A stretch of DNA of 6,532 bases from Elusimicrobiota bacterium (GCA_016205045.1 JACQJM010000177.1:1-6532), one strand, 5' to 3'; numbered from the stretch's first letter, positions 1 through 6,035 are shown. The notes: generated by a model not told the origin, from the sequence alone. A program made the numbers and translations.

Positions 1-7
1 ATTTTTT

Positions 8-15
8 GATAAAAT
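8..15 (+). promoter_or_regulatory. possible -10 element of a leaderless promoter for the arginine decarboxylase gene
   Basis: The 21 bases before the first ATG are AT-rich and carry no Shine-Dalgarno sequence. They contain TAAAAT (10-15), which fits the TAnnnT form of a -10 hexamer and ends six bases before the ATG. That spacing would place the transcription start on or next to the A of the start codon, as in leaderless bacterial mRNAs. The -35 region would lie outside the window. This is inference from one weak motif in AT-rich sequence. Confidence 0.28.
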
Positions 16-21
16 ATCCAA

Positions 22-570
22 ATGGAACCTTTTATTCCTCGGGAGCTTTTCTTCACCAAGGGCGTGGGACGGCACCGTGAAAAATTGGCCAGCTTTGAAG
101 AAGCTCTGCGAGACGCCAAAATAGCGCGCTTTAATTTGGTTACTGTCTCCAGTATTTTTCCTGCGGGGTGCAAAGTTGTCCCCATAGCCAAGGGCCTGAC
201 TAAAATGAAGAGCGGCCAGATTGTCTACTGCGTGATGAGCCGCTCCGAAACCAACGAAAACAGGCGCTTGATCGCCGCTTCTATTGGGTTGGCTATTCCC
301 AAAGACAAATCCCAGCATGGTTACATTTCCGAACATCACAGCTTCGGCCAGACCGAAGAACAAGCCGACGAGTATGCCGAGGACCTGGCTGCCATGATGT
401 TGGCCACCATTCAAGGGGTGGAGTTCGACAGCGAGACCACGTGGGATCAAAAAAAAGAAATTTGGAAGTTAAGTGGCAAGATTGTCAAAACTACCGCGAT
501 CTCTCAATCCGCCATCGGCGTAAACGGAGAGTGGACCACCGCGATTGCCGCAGTGGTTTTCGTCCAATGA
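22..570 (+). CDS. pdaD: pyruvoyl-dependent arginine decarboxylase proenzyme
   Basis: Decarboxylates L-arginine to agmatine, the first step of polyamine synthesis through agmatine. The family is made as a proenzyme that cuts itself between two serines; the second serine becomes the pyruvoyl cofactor. Here the pair is S43-S44 in the motif V-S-S-I-F-P, matching S52-S53 of the Methanocaldococcus jannaschii enzyme, so a beta chain of 43 and an alpha chain of 139 residues are expected. E104 in the G-Y-I-S-E block, just after the conserved A-I-P-K-D-K, aligns with the catalytic E109 of that enzyme. The 182-residue length is slightly above the archaeal enzyme (165). There is no signal peptide, so it should act in the cytoplasm, probably as a trimer. 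The ATG at 22 is used; no ribosome binding site is visible. The next gene begins 12 bp downstream. AaxB of Chlamydia, used in acid stress, is in the same family, but the agmatinase neighbour favours a biosynthetic role. Confidence 0.93.
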   Translation: MEPFIPRELFFTKGVGRHREKLASFEEALRDAKIARFNLVTVSSIFPAGCKVVPIAKGLTKMKSGQIVYCVMSRSETNENRRLIAASIGLAIPKDKSQHGYISEHHSFGQTEEQADEYAEDLAAMMLATIQGVEFDSETTWDQKKEIWKLSGKIVKTTAISQSAIGVNGEWTTAIAAVVFVQ

Positions 571-571
571 T

Positions 572-576
572 GAGGT
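572..576 (+). promoter_or_regulatory. ribosome binding site of the deoxyhypusine-synthase homologue
   Basis: GAGGT lies six bases before the ATG at 583, in the 12-bp gap after the decarboxylase stop. It supports the ATG at 583 as the start and translation from a shared mRNA. Confidence 0.6.
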
Positions 577-582
577 TACGCC

Positions 583-1719
583 ATGAGCGCAAATAACCAT
601 AATAAGAAAAACGGACTTAAGATCCATCGAGGACATGGGTTTAAGCATCCCACGATTCCTTTTAAGCCCACCCCAGGACTTTCCACGGCTCAGGTTCTCG
701 ATCAGATGGCGGAGACTTCTTTTCAGGCCCGAAGCCTGGGCCAAGCCTTTCAAACATGGAAGCGCGCCATTGAGGACTCCACCACCATTTATCTAGGGCT
801 GTCGGGGGCCATGGTTCCCGCGGGCATGAGGGAAGTCATCTTCCACATGATCAAGAACCGCTATGTGGACGTCATCGTCTCCACGGGGGCCAACCTGTTT
901 CACGACATCCATGAATCCCTGGGAGGAACCTACTTTAAATGCCCTCCTACCATCGATGACATCCAATTAAGAAAAGCGCGCATGGACCGCATGTACGACG
1001 TCGTGGGATCGGACCTTGAGTTTATTGAGGTGGATAAATTCATCGCTCACTTCGCCCAATCTCTTCCCCCCAAGCCATACACCACTCGCGAATTTTTCTA
1101 CCGCCTGGGCGTGCGGGTAGCCCAACACTCCCAAAAAGATGGGATAGTAACTTCGGCCGCCAAGCATGGGGTCCCCATTTACTGCCCCGCCATTGGGGAT
1201 TCCTCCTTCGGCATCGCATTGGCCACGTGGCACCGCGGAAAAAAATCGGGCAAAGGTGCCGATCACTCGCAGCACTTTCAATTCGACGTGATCCGGGATG
1301 TTTATGAAACGGGCCGTATCGCTCTGGAATCTCAAACCACAGGCATGGTCTTGATTGGAGGTGGGACGCCAAAGAATTTCACCCAACAGACCTGGGTTAC
1401 CGCAGAATACATGGGCCAACCGGAGGGTGGACACAAATACTGCATCCAACTTACCACCGATGCGCCCCACTGGGGCGGTCTCTCCGGCTGCACATTTGAG
1501 GAGTCAACCTCTTGGGGGAAAATTCATTTTGAGGCCAACAAGGTGGCGGCCTATGTGGACGCGACCATTGGGTTGACATTGCTCGTTCAGGGCCTGACGG
1601 ACATCCAAGCCCAGAACTTAAGAAAATCCAAACCCACATTTATCCAGGGAGAATCTTTAAAAATGATCCCTCCCGGAATCACGCCTCGAGCCATGAAACA
1701 GGAGAAAATACTCGCCTAA
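583..1719 (+). CDS. speY: deoxyhypusine-synthase homologue, probable homospermidine synthase (SpeY type)
   Basis: An NAD-dependent aminobutyl transferase of the deoxyhypusine synthase fold; bacteria lack eIF5A, so the acceptor should be a small polyamine rather than a protein. The Anabaena homologue SpeY is required for homospermidine synthesis together with an arginine decarboxylase and SpeB. The 378-residue protein keeps the lysine that forms the enzyme-imine intermediate (K313 in S-W-G-K-I, human K329), the neighbouring W311 and E307, and NAD-site blocks L-S-G-A-M (73-77), S-T-G-A-N (100-104), G-D-S-S-F-G (205-210) and G-G-G (259-261). From a remembered alignment, three human spermidine-pocket residues differ: D243 is I211, H288 is N265 and D316 is L300. 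It is therefore not an ordinary deoxyhypusine synthase. The protein is cytoplasmic. The start at 583 has a good ribosome binding site. The exact donor and acceptor are inferred from context. Confidence 0.85.
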   Translation: MSANNHNKKNGLKIHRGHGFKHPTIPFKPTPGLSTAQVLDQMAETSFQARSLGQAFQTWKRAIEDSTTIYLGLSGAMVPAGMREVIFHMIKNRYVDVIVSTGANLFHDIHESLGGTYFKCPPTIDDIQLRKARMDRMYDVVGSDLEFIEVDKFIAHFAQSLPPKPYTTREFFYRLGVRVAQHSQKDGIVTSAAKHGVPIYCPAIGDSSFGIALATWHRGKKSGKGADHSQHFQFDVIRDVYETGRIALESQTTGMVLIGGGTPKNFTQQTWVTAEYMGQPEGGHKYCIQLTTDAPHWGGLSGCTFEESTSWGKIHFEANKVAAYVDATIGLTLLVQGLTDIQAQNLRKSKPTFIQGESLKMIPPGITPRAMKQEKILA

Positions 1720-1721
1720 CC

Positions 1722-1813
1722 AGGGATGAGATATGGGTTATGAGTTATGAGTGAAAAAAAATATTCAAATGCTTCGACGTTGACTCATCCCGCATCCCTC
1801 ATCTCTCATCCCT
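1722..1813. repeat. imperfect inverted repeat made of tandem heptamers, spanning the agmatinase start
   Basis: The left arm is four 7-bp units, AGGGATG, AGATATG, GGTTATG and AGTTATG (1722-1749). The right arm is four units in the opposite sense, CATCCCG, CATCCCT, CATCTCT and CATCCCT (1786-1813). Folded, the arms (1723-1752 against 1783-1812) pair at 23 of 30 positions around a 30-base loop containing an A-run. The element fills the gap after the speY homologue, supplies the ATG at 1747 from the last left-arm unit, and encodes most of the first 22 residues of the agmatinase. It resembles dispersed palindromic repeats more than ordinary coding sequence. Mobility is not shown: no target duplication was identified. 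Confidence 0.7.
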
Positions 1814-2679
1814 CACATACATTCCTGGGTTCCGAGATGCCCAACACTCCTTTAGAGCAGGCGCGCTTTGTGGTTCTTCCGGTCCCCTATGAAAAGACCA
1901 CCTCTTACAAGAAAGGCACATTCCGGGGTCCCGAGGCTCTCCTGGCGGCCTCCTCGCAGCTAGAGGTGTGGGATGAGGAGTTAAAAAAAGAAACTTGGAA
2001 AGGAGGCATCCACACCCTTCCCTTCTTCACCTCTGAGGAACCGGCTGAGAAATTTTTTCCGCGCCTCCAAGCCAAGGTAACGGAATTGGCAAAACTCAAA
2101 GACAAAAAACTTTTTATTGTGGGTGGGGAACACAGCCTCTCCCAGGCCACCATCCCTGCCTACGCTCGGCTATATCCCGATCTATCGGTGCTGCACTTTG
2201 ACGCCCACGCTGATTTACGTGAAGAGTACGAAGGAACGCCTTATAACCACGCCTGCGCCCTTTATCCCGCCTCGCGCCTGTGCCCTGTAGTTCAGGTGGG
2301 CATCCGCAGCGTAGGTTCTGAGGAGCTTCACAACATGAACTCGGGACGGGTGAAAACATTTTTTATGCAGGAGAACAAGAACTTAAAATCCTTGATTCAG
2401 AAGACTTTAAAATCTCTCACCAAGAATGTGTTCATCTCCATAGACCTGGATGGATTCGATCCCTCGGTAATTCCGGGGGTGGGGACTCCCCAGCCTGGAG
2501 GATTCAGCTGGGAGGAGGGACTTCAACTATTTCGCGGTGTGATAGAAAAGAAAAACGTGGTGGGAGTGGATTTGATGGAGCTCTGTCCCCTGCAGGATAA
2601 CGTGATCTCCGAATTTGCCGCCGCCAAACTTGCCTACCGACTGATGGGCTATTTATCTCTTAAAAACTTCATTCGTTGA
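1747..2679 (+). CDS. speB: agmatinase (ureohydrolase family)
   Basis: Hydrolyses agmatine to putrescine and urea at a two-manganese centre in the cytoplasm. All six metal ligands of the arginase/agmatinase family are present: H129 in G-G-E-H-S, D152, H154 and D156 in F-D-A-H-A-D, and D233 and D235 in S-I-D-L-D-G-F-D-P. The first motif has Glu where many members have Asp (GGDH). The later P-Q-P-G-G (248-252) and D-L-M-E (275-278) blocks are also intact. At 310 residues the length is normal. The conserved fold begins near F26-L27-G28; residues 1-25 are encoded largely by the heptamer inverted repeat and are probably a non-conserved extension. No good ribosome binding site precedes the ATG at 1747. 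The ATG at 1837 would cut into the family N-terminus, so 1747 or a non-ATG codon such as TTG at 1780 is preferred. Guanidinobutyrase or another ureohydrolase activity is possible, but the decarboxylase neighbour points to agmatine. Confidence 0.9.
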   Translation: MSEKKYSNASTLTHPASLISHPSHTFLGSEMPNTPLEQARFVVLPVPYEKTTSYKKGTFRGPEALLAASSQLEVWDEELKKETWKGGIHTLPFFTSEEPAEKFFPRLQAKVTELAKLKDKKLFIVGGEHSLSQATIPAYARLYPDLSVLHFDAHADLREEYEGTPYNHACALYPASRLCPVVQVGIRSVGSEELHNMNSGRVKTFFMQENKNLKSLIQKTLKSLTKNVFISIDLDGFDPSVIPGVGTPQPGGFSWEEGLQLFRGVIEKKNVVGVDLMELCPLQDNVISEFAAAKLAYRLMGYLSLKNFIR

Positions 2680-2717
2680 CATAAGAGCCGTAAAGCGGTA
2701 GACTGACGTCAGACAAT

Positions 2718-2722
2718 AGAGG
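2718..2722 (+). promoter_or_regulatory. ribosome binding site of the exported hypothetical protein
   Basis: AGAGG stands four bases before the ATG at 2727. The in-frame stop at 2691-2693 rules out a much longer upstream extension, so this site helps fix the start. Confidence 0.5.
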
Positions 2723-2726
2723 TCCG

Positions 2727-3344
2727 ATGATTGTATTGGTGCTGATATTTGCTGCGTTCCCGTTTACTGCTGTTGTTAAAGCCACCCCACCTATCACATT
2801 CGAACAGACCCTCGGGCAGGGTCATCAGCAAATCTTAGCGACCCGAACGAACCAAATCAAAGCCCAAGACGAGGCCATGCGGGGGAGAGTAGATAAAGTT
2901 ACCCGTCAGATAAATGCCCTTCTCGTCGAAGCTTACTTTCTGCCTGACGATTTTATATTGCTGCGAAGGCTTGCCGAGGATTGCCAACCGAAATGCTCTA
3001 CTCTCAATCCATCCTTGCGCCGGGATATTGCCATTTTTACAGAACACCTGCATGCGTTGACGCATAATTTAGAGTCAGCACGGCTGCGTGTTCGGTGGTT
3101 GTCGCATATTGTCACAAAGAGTCACAATGTCGAATGGCCGGTTTGGTCGCTGGCGCTCAATGCCTACGGTCTCAACAATTCTATTGAATTTCTGAGCCCC
3201 ATGATCTTGGAAACATTGCCCATTTTCAGAAACTCAGGATTTTTTGCTGAAGCCCAAAATTTATATTTGAAGAATTCCAAGGGATTGAATTCCTCTAAAA
3301 AACTTCGGTCCGAAGCCCTGGAATTACTGGATAAGACGCGTTAA
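2727..3344 (+). CDS. hypothetical exported protein, helical
   Basis: I do not recognise this 205-residue protein. The first 19 residues are strongly hydrophobic and end in V-V-K-A, a plausible signal peptidase I site, although the usual basic residues at the extreme N-terminus are missing. The mature part is rich in Gln, Arg, Glu and Leu and looks mainly helical, with a possible coiled coil at about residues 28-70. There are only two cysteines, C86 and C90 in C-Q-P-K-C, which could form a disulfide or bind a metal. The last ~35 residues (F-A-E-A-Q-N-L-Y and following) resemble the end of a TPR-like helical repeat, but no clear repeat is visible. It starts 47 bp after the agmatinase on the same strand with its own ribosome binding site, so co-transcription is likely. 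A role in polyamine metabolism cannot be argued from sequence. If exported, it acts in the periplasm or at the envelope. Confidence 0.7.
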   Translation: MIVLVLIFAAFPFTAVVKATPPITFEQTLGQGHQQILATRTNQIKAQDEAMRGRVDKVTRQINALLVEAYFLPDDFILLRRLAEDCQPKCSTLNPSLRRDIAIFTEHLHALTHNLESARLRVRWLSHIVTKSHNVEWPVWSLALNAYGLNNSIEFLSPMILETLPIFRNSGFFAEAQNLYLKNSKGLNSSKKLRSEALELLDKTR

Positions 3345-3355
3345 TTTAACCCTCC

Positions 3356-3385
3356 CTGGTTCGAACGGAAATTGCTTCCCACCAG
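3356..3385. terminator. weak hairpin between convergent genes, possible terminator
   Basis: CTGGT (3356-3360) pairs with ACCAG (3381-3385), and an inner GGAA (3367-3370) pairs with TTCC (3376-3379). It lies between the plus-strand gene ending at 3344 and the minus-strand gene ending at 3418, where a bidirectional terminator is expected. There is no T-run on either side and the stems are short, so the call is tentative. Confidence 0.25.
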
Positions 3386-3417
3386 TTAATAGGAACTAAA
3401 TAATGGAGCCTACCCTC

Positions 3418-4350
3418 TCAGGGGATTAACACTGGGACAGCGTGGGGCAGAATCTTAACAGAAATAGGAAGCTTGCCCAGCGCCTCGCCGTCAATATTTA
3501 AATAGATGTCTCCCATTTCGAGGGACTTCGCTTCAATTCTTTTGGCCTGGCGGAATTCTATCCCCGGAATCCCACCGTGACCCCCCCAATAAATTTTGGG
3601 AAATTCCCTCAAAAGCCTCCCCCGACTTAAGTTTCCCACCCAGATAACATCCAGCATCCCATCTTCGGCATCCGCCATGGGGGCAATCTTCATCCCTCCT
3701 CCTGTGGTAGATGTGTTCATCACAAAAACGGTGTGGAAATTTTTCTCTTTGACAGGTTTTCCATCTAAGGTCAGCTCAATCGCTCTGGGCTTAGACTTTA
3801 GCAAGGAGGTCACCGAAACCAAAAGGTACGATATTTTTCCGCCCAATGGTTTTCCCGTTTTCTCCATCTGTCGAATGACATCCCCGGAGAGGCCAAATGT
3901 GGCCATGTTGATGAAAAAGCGTTCCTTTTGAGTTCCATCCAGATCGGTGTACTGGACCCTGCCCGCATCCAGCCAGCGCACAGCTCGCGCTTCAATCATG
4001 GACAAAAGATCGGGAAACCTCTTGGGTAGTTGCGCGTGTCGTGCGAAGTCACATCCTGAACCCATGGGAAGACACCCCAGCGCCAAATTCTTGCGCACCA
4101 GCGCTGGCAAGGAAAGAACGCCATGCACCAACTCTCCAAAAGTTCCATCCCCCCCCACTCCCACAAGAGTGGTAAACCCCTTTGCCGAGGCCTCCTTCAC
4201 CAGATCCGAAGCGTGCCCCTTTTCTCGGGTAAACCAAGTTTCACTCTCCTTAAATTGAGATTGAACTTGGGGAGCCACTTTTTCCCAATTACGCTTGGCC
4301 CCTCCAAACCCCGCCGCTGGATTGACAATAAAGAGAATCCGCTGCATCAC
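3418..4350 (-). CDS. diacylglycerol kinase family lipid kinase (YegS/BmrU-like)
   Basis: Predicted to transfer phosphate from ATP to a lipid hydroxyl such as diacylglycerol or a related lipid, at the inner face of the membrane. The 310 residues match the usual length of bacterial soluble members. Visible family motifs in order are N-P-A-A-G (10-14), the nucleotide-binding G-G-D-G-T (66-70), G-S-G-C-D-F-A-R (97-104, where most members have GTxNDFAR), E-D-G-M-L-D (229-234) and the C-terminal N-I-D-G-E (285-289). There is no transmembrane segment, as is normal for the family. The first codon is GTG at 4350, immediately followed by ATG at 4347; either could be used and the difference is one residue. 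It lies 16 bp after the end of the interrupted upstream frame, so it is probably the last gene of the minus-strand operon. The lipid substrate cannot be read from sequence; phosphatidylglycerol or a long-chain base are alternatives. Confidence 0.88.
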   Translation of the reverse strand: MMQRILFIVNPAAGFGGAKRNWEKVAPQVQSQFKESETWFTREKGHASDLVKEASAKGFTTLVGVGGDGTFGELVHGVLSLPALVRKNLALGCLPMGSGCDFARHAQLPKRFPDLLSMIEARAVRWLDAGRVQYTDLDGTQKERFFINMATFGLSGDVIRQMEKTGKPLGGKISYLLVSVTSLLKSKPRAIELTLDGKPVKEKNFHTVFVMNTSTTGGGMKIAPMADAEDGMLDVIWVGNLSRGRLLREFPKIYWGGHGGIPGIEFRQAKRIEAKSLEMGDIYLNIDGEALGKLPISVKILPHAVPVLIP

Positions 4351-4366
4351 ACCATCCAGCTCGGCA

Positions 4367-4555
4367 TTATCTTAGAAACCTATGGAGCACAACAGAACCA
4401 GGCCTACTTATAAGCTCTGGATCCCCCGCATCACCTGAAAAGTTCAGAGCCCCTACAATAATAAAAACACCAAACTCTTCCTTAGGCAGGAAGATTCCCT
4501 TGATTGCAAACTTGAAGTCGCCCACAATATTATTCCAATCGGGATCGGAGACTCC
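4367..4555 (-). pseudogene. in-frame continuation of the exported-protein gene beyond a TAA stop
   Basis: Directly after the TAA that ends the 121-residue frame at 4556, the same minus-strand frame stays open for 62 codons and stops at TAA 4369-4367. Its translation looks like real protein: it begins G-V-S-D-P-D-W-N-N-I and continues with alternating hydrophobic stretches such as F-G-V-F-I-I-V-G-A-L-N-F-S-G. It has no ATG, so it would not be called as a gene alone. Read with the upstream part, the ancestral protein would be about 184 residues. It fills what otherwise looks like a 205-bp intergenic gap and ends 16 bp before the lipid kinase. A nonsense mutation, a sequencing error, or stop readthrough could explain it; mutation or error is simplest. 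Confidence 0.55.
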
Positions 4556-4921
4556 TTACCCCTTAACGGCATATTTACGATATCTATTAAGCACCCCTTG
4601 AACGACTACGGATCCCCCAGTCGTCATGGTAGAGGAAACTACTACCCCATTGTAAGTGGTGTTGTAGACCGCATGACCAACAGCCTTGGTGATAGAAAAC
4701 TCCAGAGCACCTGTTCCTCCAGGAACCGCCATGCGTGATAAGCCAATGTGAAAGGACCCCTTGCGATTCGTAGAAACGAAATAAGATCCATCCCAGGTTG
4801 CGAATAACCCCTGTCCAACTTCTGGTGAAGTCATGCTCTCTTGGCCCAACACATGACTTGCTGGTAATAGCAGACCCACTACCAACAAACAAACCAAATA
4901 CTCTTTAGCTTTAGTTTCCAT
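4556..4921 (-). CDS. small exported hypothetical protein, probably truncated by an internal stop
   Basis: I do not recognise the family. The 121 residues begin with a typical signal peptide: basic start M-E-T-K-A-K, a hydrophobic core Y-L-V-C-L-L-V-V-G-L-L-L-P, and a likely cleavage site after V-L-G near residue 26. There is no lipobox cysteine. The mature part is rich in Gly, Ser, Thr and Val with beta-strand character (W-D-G-S-Y-F-V-S, then G-G-S-V-V-V-Q-G-V-L), suggesting a small beta-rich secreted or envelope protein. A strong ribosome binding site supports the ATG at 4921. The frame ends at TAA 4558-4556 but continues in phase as protein-like sequence, so the product as written may lack its C-terminal third. 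It lies 70 bp after the HypE-like gene on the same strand. Confidence 0.6.
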   Translation of the reverse strand: METKAKEYLVCLLVVGLLLPASHVLGQESMTSPEVGQGLFATWDGSYFVSTNRKGSFHIGLSRMAVPGGTGALEFSITKAVGHAVYNTTYNGVVVSSTMTTGGSVVVQGVLNRYRKYAVKG

Positions 4922-4927
4922 TCTAAT

Positions 4928-4936
4928 CTCCCCCTT
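4928..4936 (-). promoter_or_regulatory. strong ribosome binding site of the small exported protein
   Basis: On the minus strand AAGGGGGAG ends six bases before the ATG at 4921. It is the clearest ribosome binding site in the minus-strand cluster, and shows that the start of this interrupted gene is still intact. Confidence 0.6.
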
Positions 4937-4991
4937 ATATCTCTATGGATCAACCAACTTCCTGAATCAGCGATAGATCATAGCATGTCTT

Positions 4992-6011
4992 TTATCGTTG
5001 TTGCTGTAACCGGTACGCTAGGCAGGCGATCTCATCTCTGGGGAACCTAGGGAATGGAATCGCGGAACCGCCCTCTCTCAACAAAACCCCCTGTCTCCGC
5101 GGAACCGCCCTGCCTATGACGCTGGCAGAGACGCCAGATTTCCGAATCCTTCGCACGATACGGAAAGCCATTTTGGGATCACAGGCGATCAGCAGAGCCC
5201 CTGAGGAAAGAATCCCCAGCGGATCCAATCGGTACATTCCGCACAACACCTGGGCCTCCCTCTGTATGAGAATATTCTCTCGCTCAATGACGAACCCCAC
5301 CTGAGACGCCTCCGCCATCTCGTAAATTCCGGTGGAGAGGCCTCCCTCCGTGGGATCATGCATGGAGTGAACCCCACCCATGCGGGTTGCGATCAAGGCC
5401 TCCGGGACCACGCTGAGTTCTTTAATAAAATTACGGCAGCGACGGACAAATGCGGCGCCCCACTTTCTAGTCACCTCGGAACCCCTCTCTCTCACGATGA
5501 CAGATGCTGCCTCCAGTGCGATGGATTTGGTGAGAATCAGGCAGTCCCCCTCTCTCACCCCTGAGGTGGTGACCGGTCTTTTTCCTAAAACCTCGCCCAA
5601 CATAAATCCCACCAAAATCGGCCGTGCCAACCCCGAGGTAATCTCGGAATGTCCCCCCACGCTGCTGATTCTCAGGGCCCGACAGGCGCGATGGATTTGC
5701 CTAAAAATGTCTTCCGCTAAGCGCGGCGTCGTCTTTCCTTCCGGCAGAAGAGCCGTGCACAAAAACCAGCGCGGCCGCGCTCCCCGAGTCACAACATCGT
5801 TAGCATTTACGGCCACCGTATACCAACCAATGTCTTCGGAGGTAAATGTGATGGGGTCTGTCTTGGCGACAAGAAGCTTGTTGCCAAAAGAAAGGACCGC
5901 GGCATCCTCTCCAATGCCTGGGCCCAAAACTACGGAGGGATCAAGAATCTTGTGCTTTTTTAGCAGTCTTCCCAAAATATCCGAAGGCAATTTTCCAACT
6001 GGGAGAATCAT
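4992..6011 (-). CDS. AIR-synthase-family protein, HypE-like (COG0309 type)
   Basis: Belongs to the PurM/ThiL/SelD/HypE ATP-binding superfamily and looks closest to HypE-like proteins. Visible motifs are G-I-G-E-D-A-A-V-L (32-40), K-T-D-P-I-T-F (50-56), V-N-A-N-D-V-V-T-R-G-A-R-P (68-80), G-G-H-S-E-I (119-124), M-H-D-P-T-E-G-G (217-224) and G-I-L-S-S-G-A-L-L (266-274). At 339 residues it has the expected two-domain length. True HypE ends in a cysteine that is carbamoylated for hydrogenase cyanide-ligand synthesis; here the C-terminus is L-A-Y-R-L-Q-Q-Q-R, with a cysteine only at 330, and no other hydrogenase maturation gene is visible. It is best called a HypE-like protein of unknown substrate that probably phosphorylates or dehydrates a small molecule with ATP. 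The ATG at 6011 is preferred because M-I-L-P-V-G-K-L-P looks like the family N-terminus and an in-frame TAA lies just upstream. It starts 34 bp after the pilin-like gene. Confidence 0.82.
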   Translation of the reverse strand: MILPVGKLPSDILGRLLKKHKILDPSVVLGPGIGEDAAVLSFGNKLLVAKTDPITFTSEDIGWYTVAVNANDVVTRGARPRWFLCTALLPEGKTTPRLAEDIFRQIHRACRALRISSVGGHSEITSGLARPILVGFMLGEVLGKRPVTTSGVREGDCLILTKSIALEAASVIVRERGSEVTRKWGAAFVRRCRNFIKELSVVPEALIATRMGGVHSMHDPTEGGLSTGIYEMAEASQVGFVIERENILIQREAQVLCGMYRLDPLGILSSGALLIACDPKMAFRIVRRIRKSGVSASVIGRAVPRRQGVLLREGGSAIPFPRFPRDEIACLAYRLQQQR

Positions 6012-6035
6012 AAAACGGAATTACCGATACCTCCT
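6012..6035 (-). promoter_or_regulatory. unusually distant Shine-Dalgarno of the HypE-like gene
   Basis: A perfect AGGAGG (6035-6030 on the minus strand) precedes the ATG at 6011 by 18 bases, too far for normal pairing. The spacer contains CGG-TAATT-CCG (6026-6016), a 3-bp stem; if folded out, the effective spacing becomes 7 bases. No alternative in-frame start lies closer. The site is real as sequence; the folding idea is inference. Confidence 0.4.

Noticed and set aside
967..1470. A 167-residue minus-strand frame inside the deoxyhypusine-synthase homologue
   Set aside because: It is antisense to a gene with intact catalytic motifs, and has no recognisable domain.
1837..1839. ATG at 1837 as the agmatinase start
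   Set aside because: It would remove the F-L-G block that appears to belong to the family N-terminus, and no ribosome binding site precedes it.
2704..2711. Perfect palindrome TGACGTCA between the agmatinase and the next gene
   Set aside because: An isolated 8-bp palindrome with no second copy and no recognised bacterial operator family; chance is sufficient.
3303..3315. Inverted repeat CTTCGG-T-CCGAAG
   Set aside because: It lies within coding sequence, has a one-base centre and no T-run, so it is not a credible terminator.
3358..3383. GGTTCGAAC followed by ...CCCACCA, resembling a tRNA T-loop and 3' end
   Set aside because: The flanking bases do not form a T-stem, no acceptor, D or anticodon arm is present, and the upstream bases belong to a coding gene.
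4366..4392. Possible minus-strand promoter for the lipid kinase (TTGTGC, 15-base spacer, GATAAT)
   Set aside because: The spacer is short, the match is weak, and the sequence is explained as the 3' end of the interrupted upstream frame.
4587..4892. A 101-residue minus-strand frame overlapping the small exported protein
   Set aside because: Trp-, Cys- and Gly-rich with no signal peptide or start signal; the other frame has a strong ribosome binding site and a clear signal peptide.
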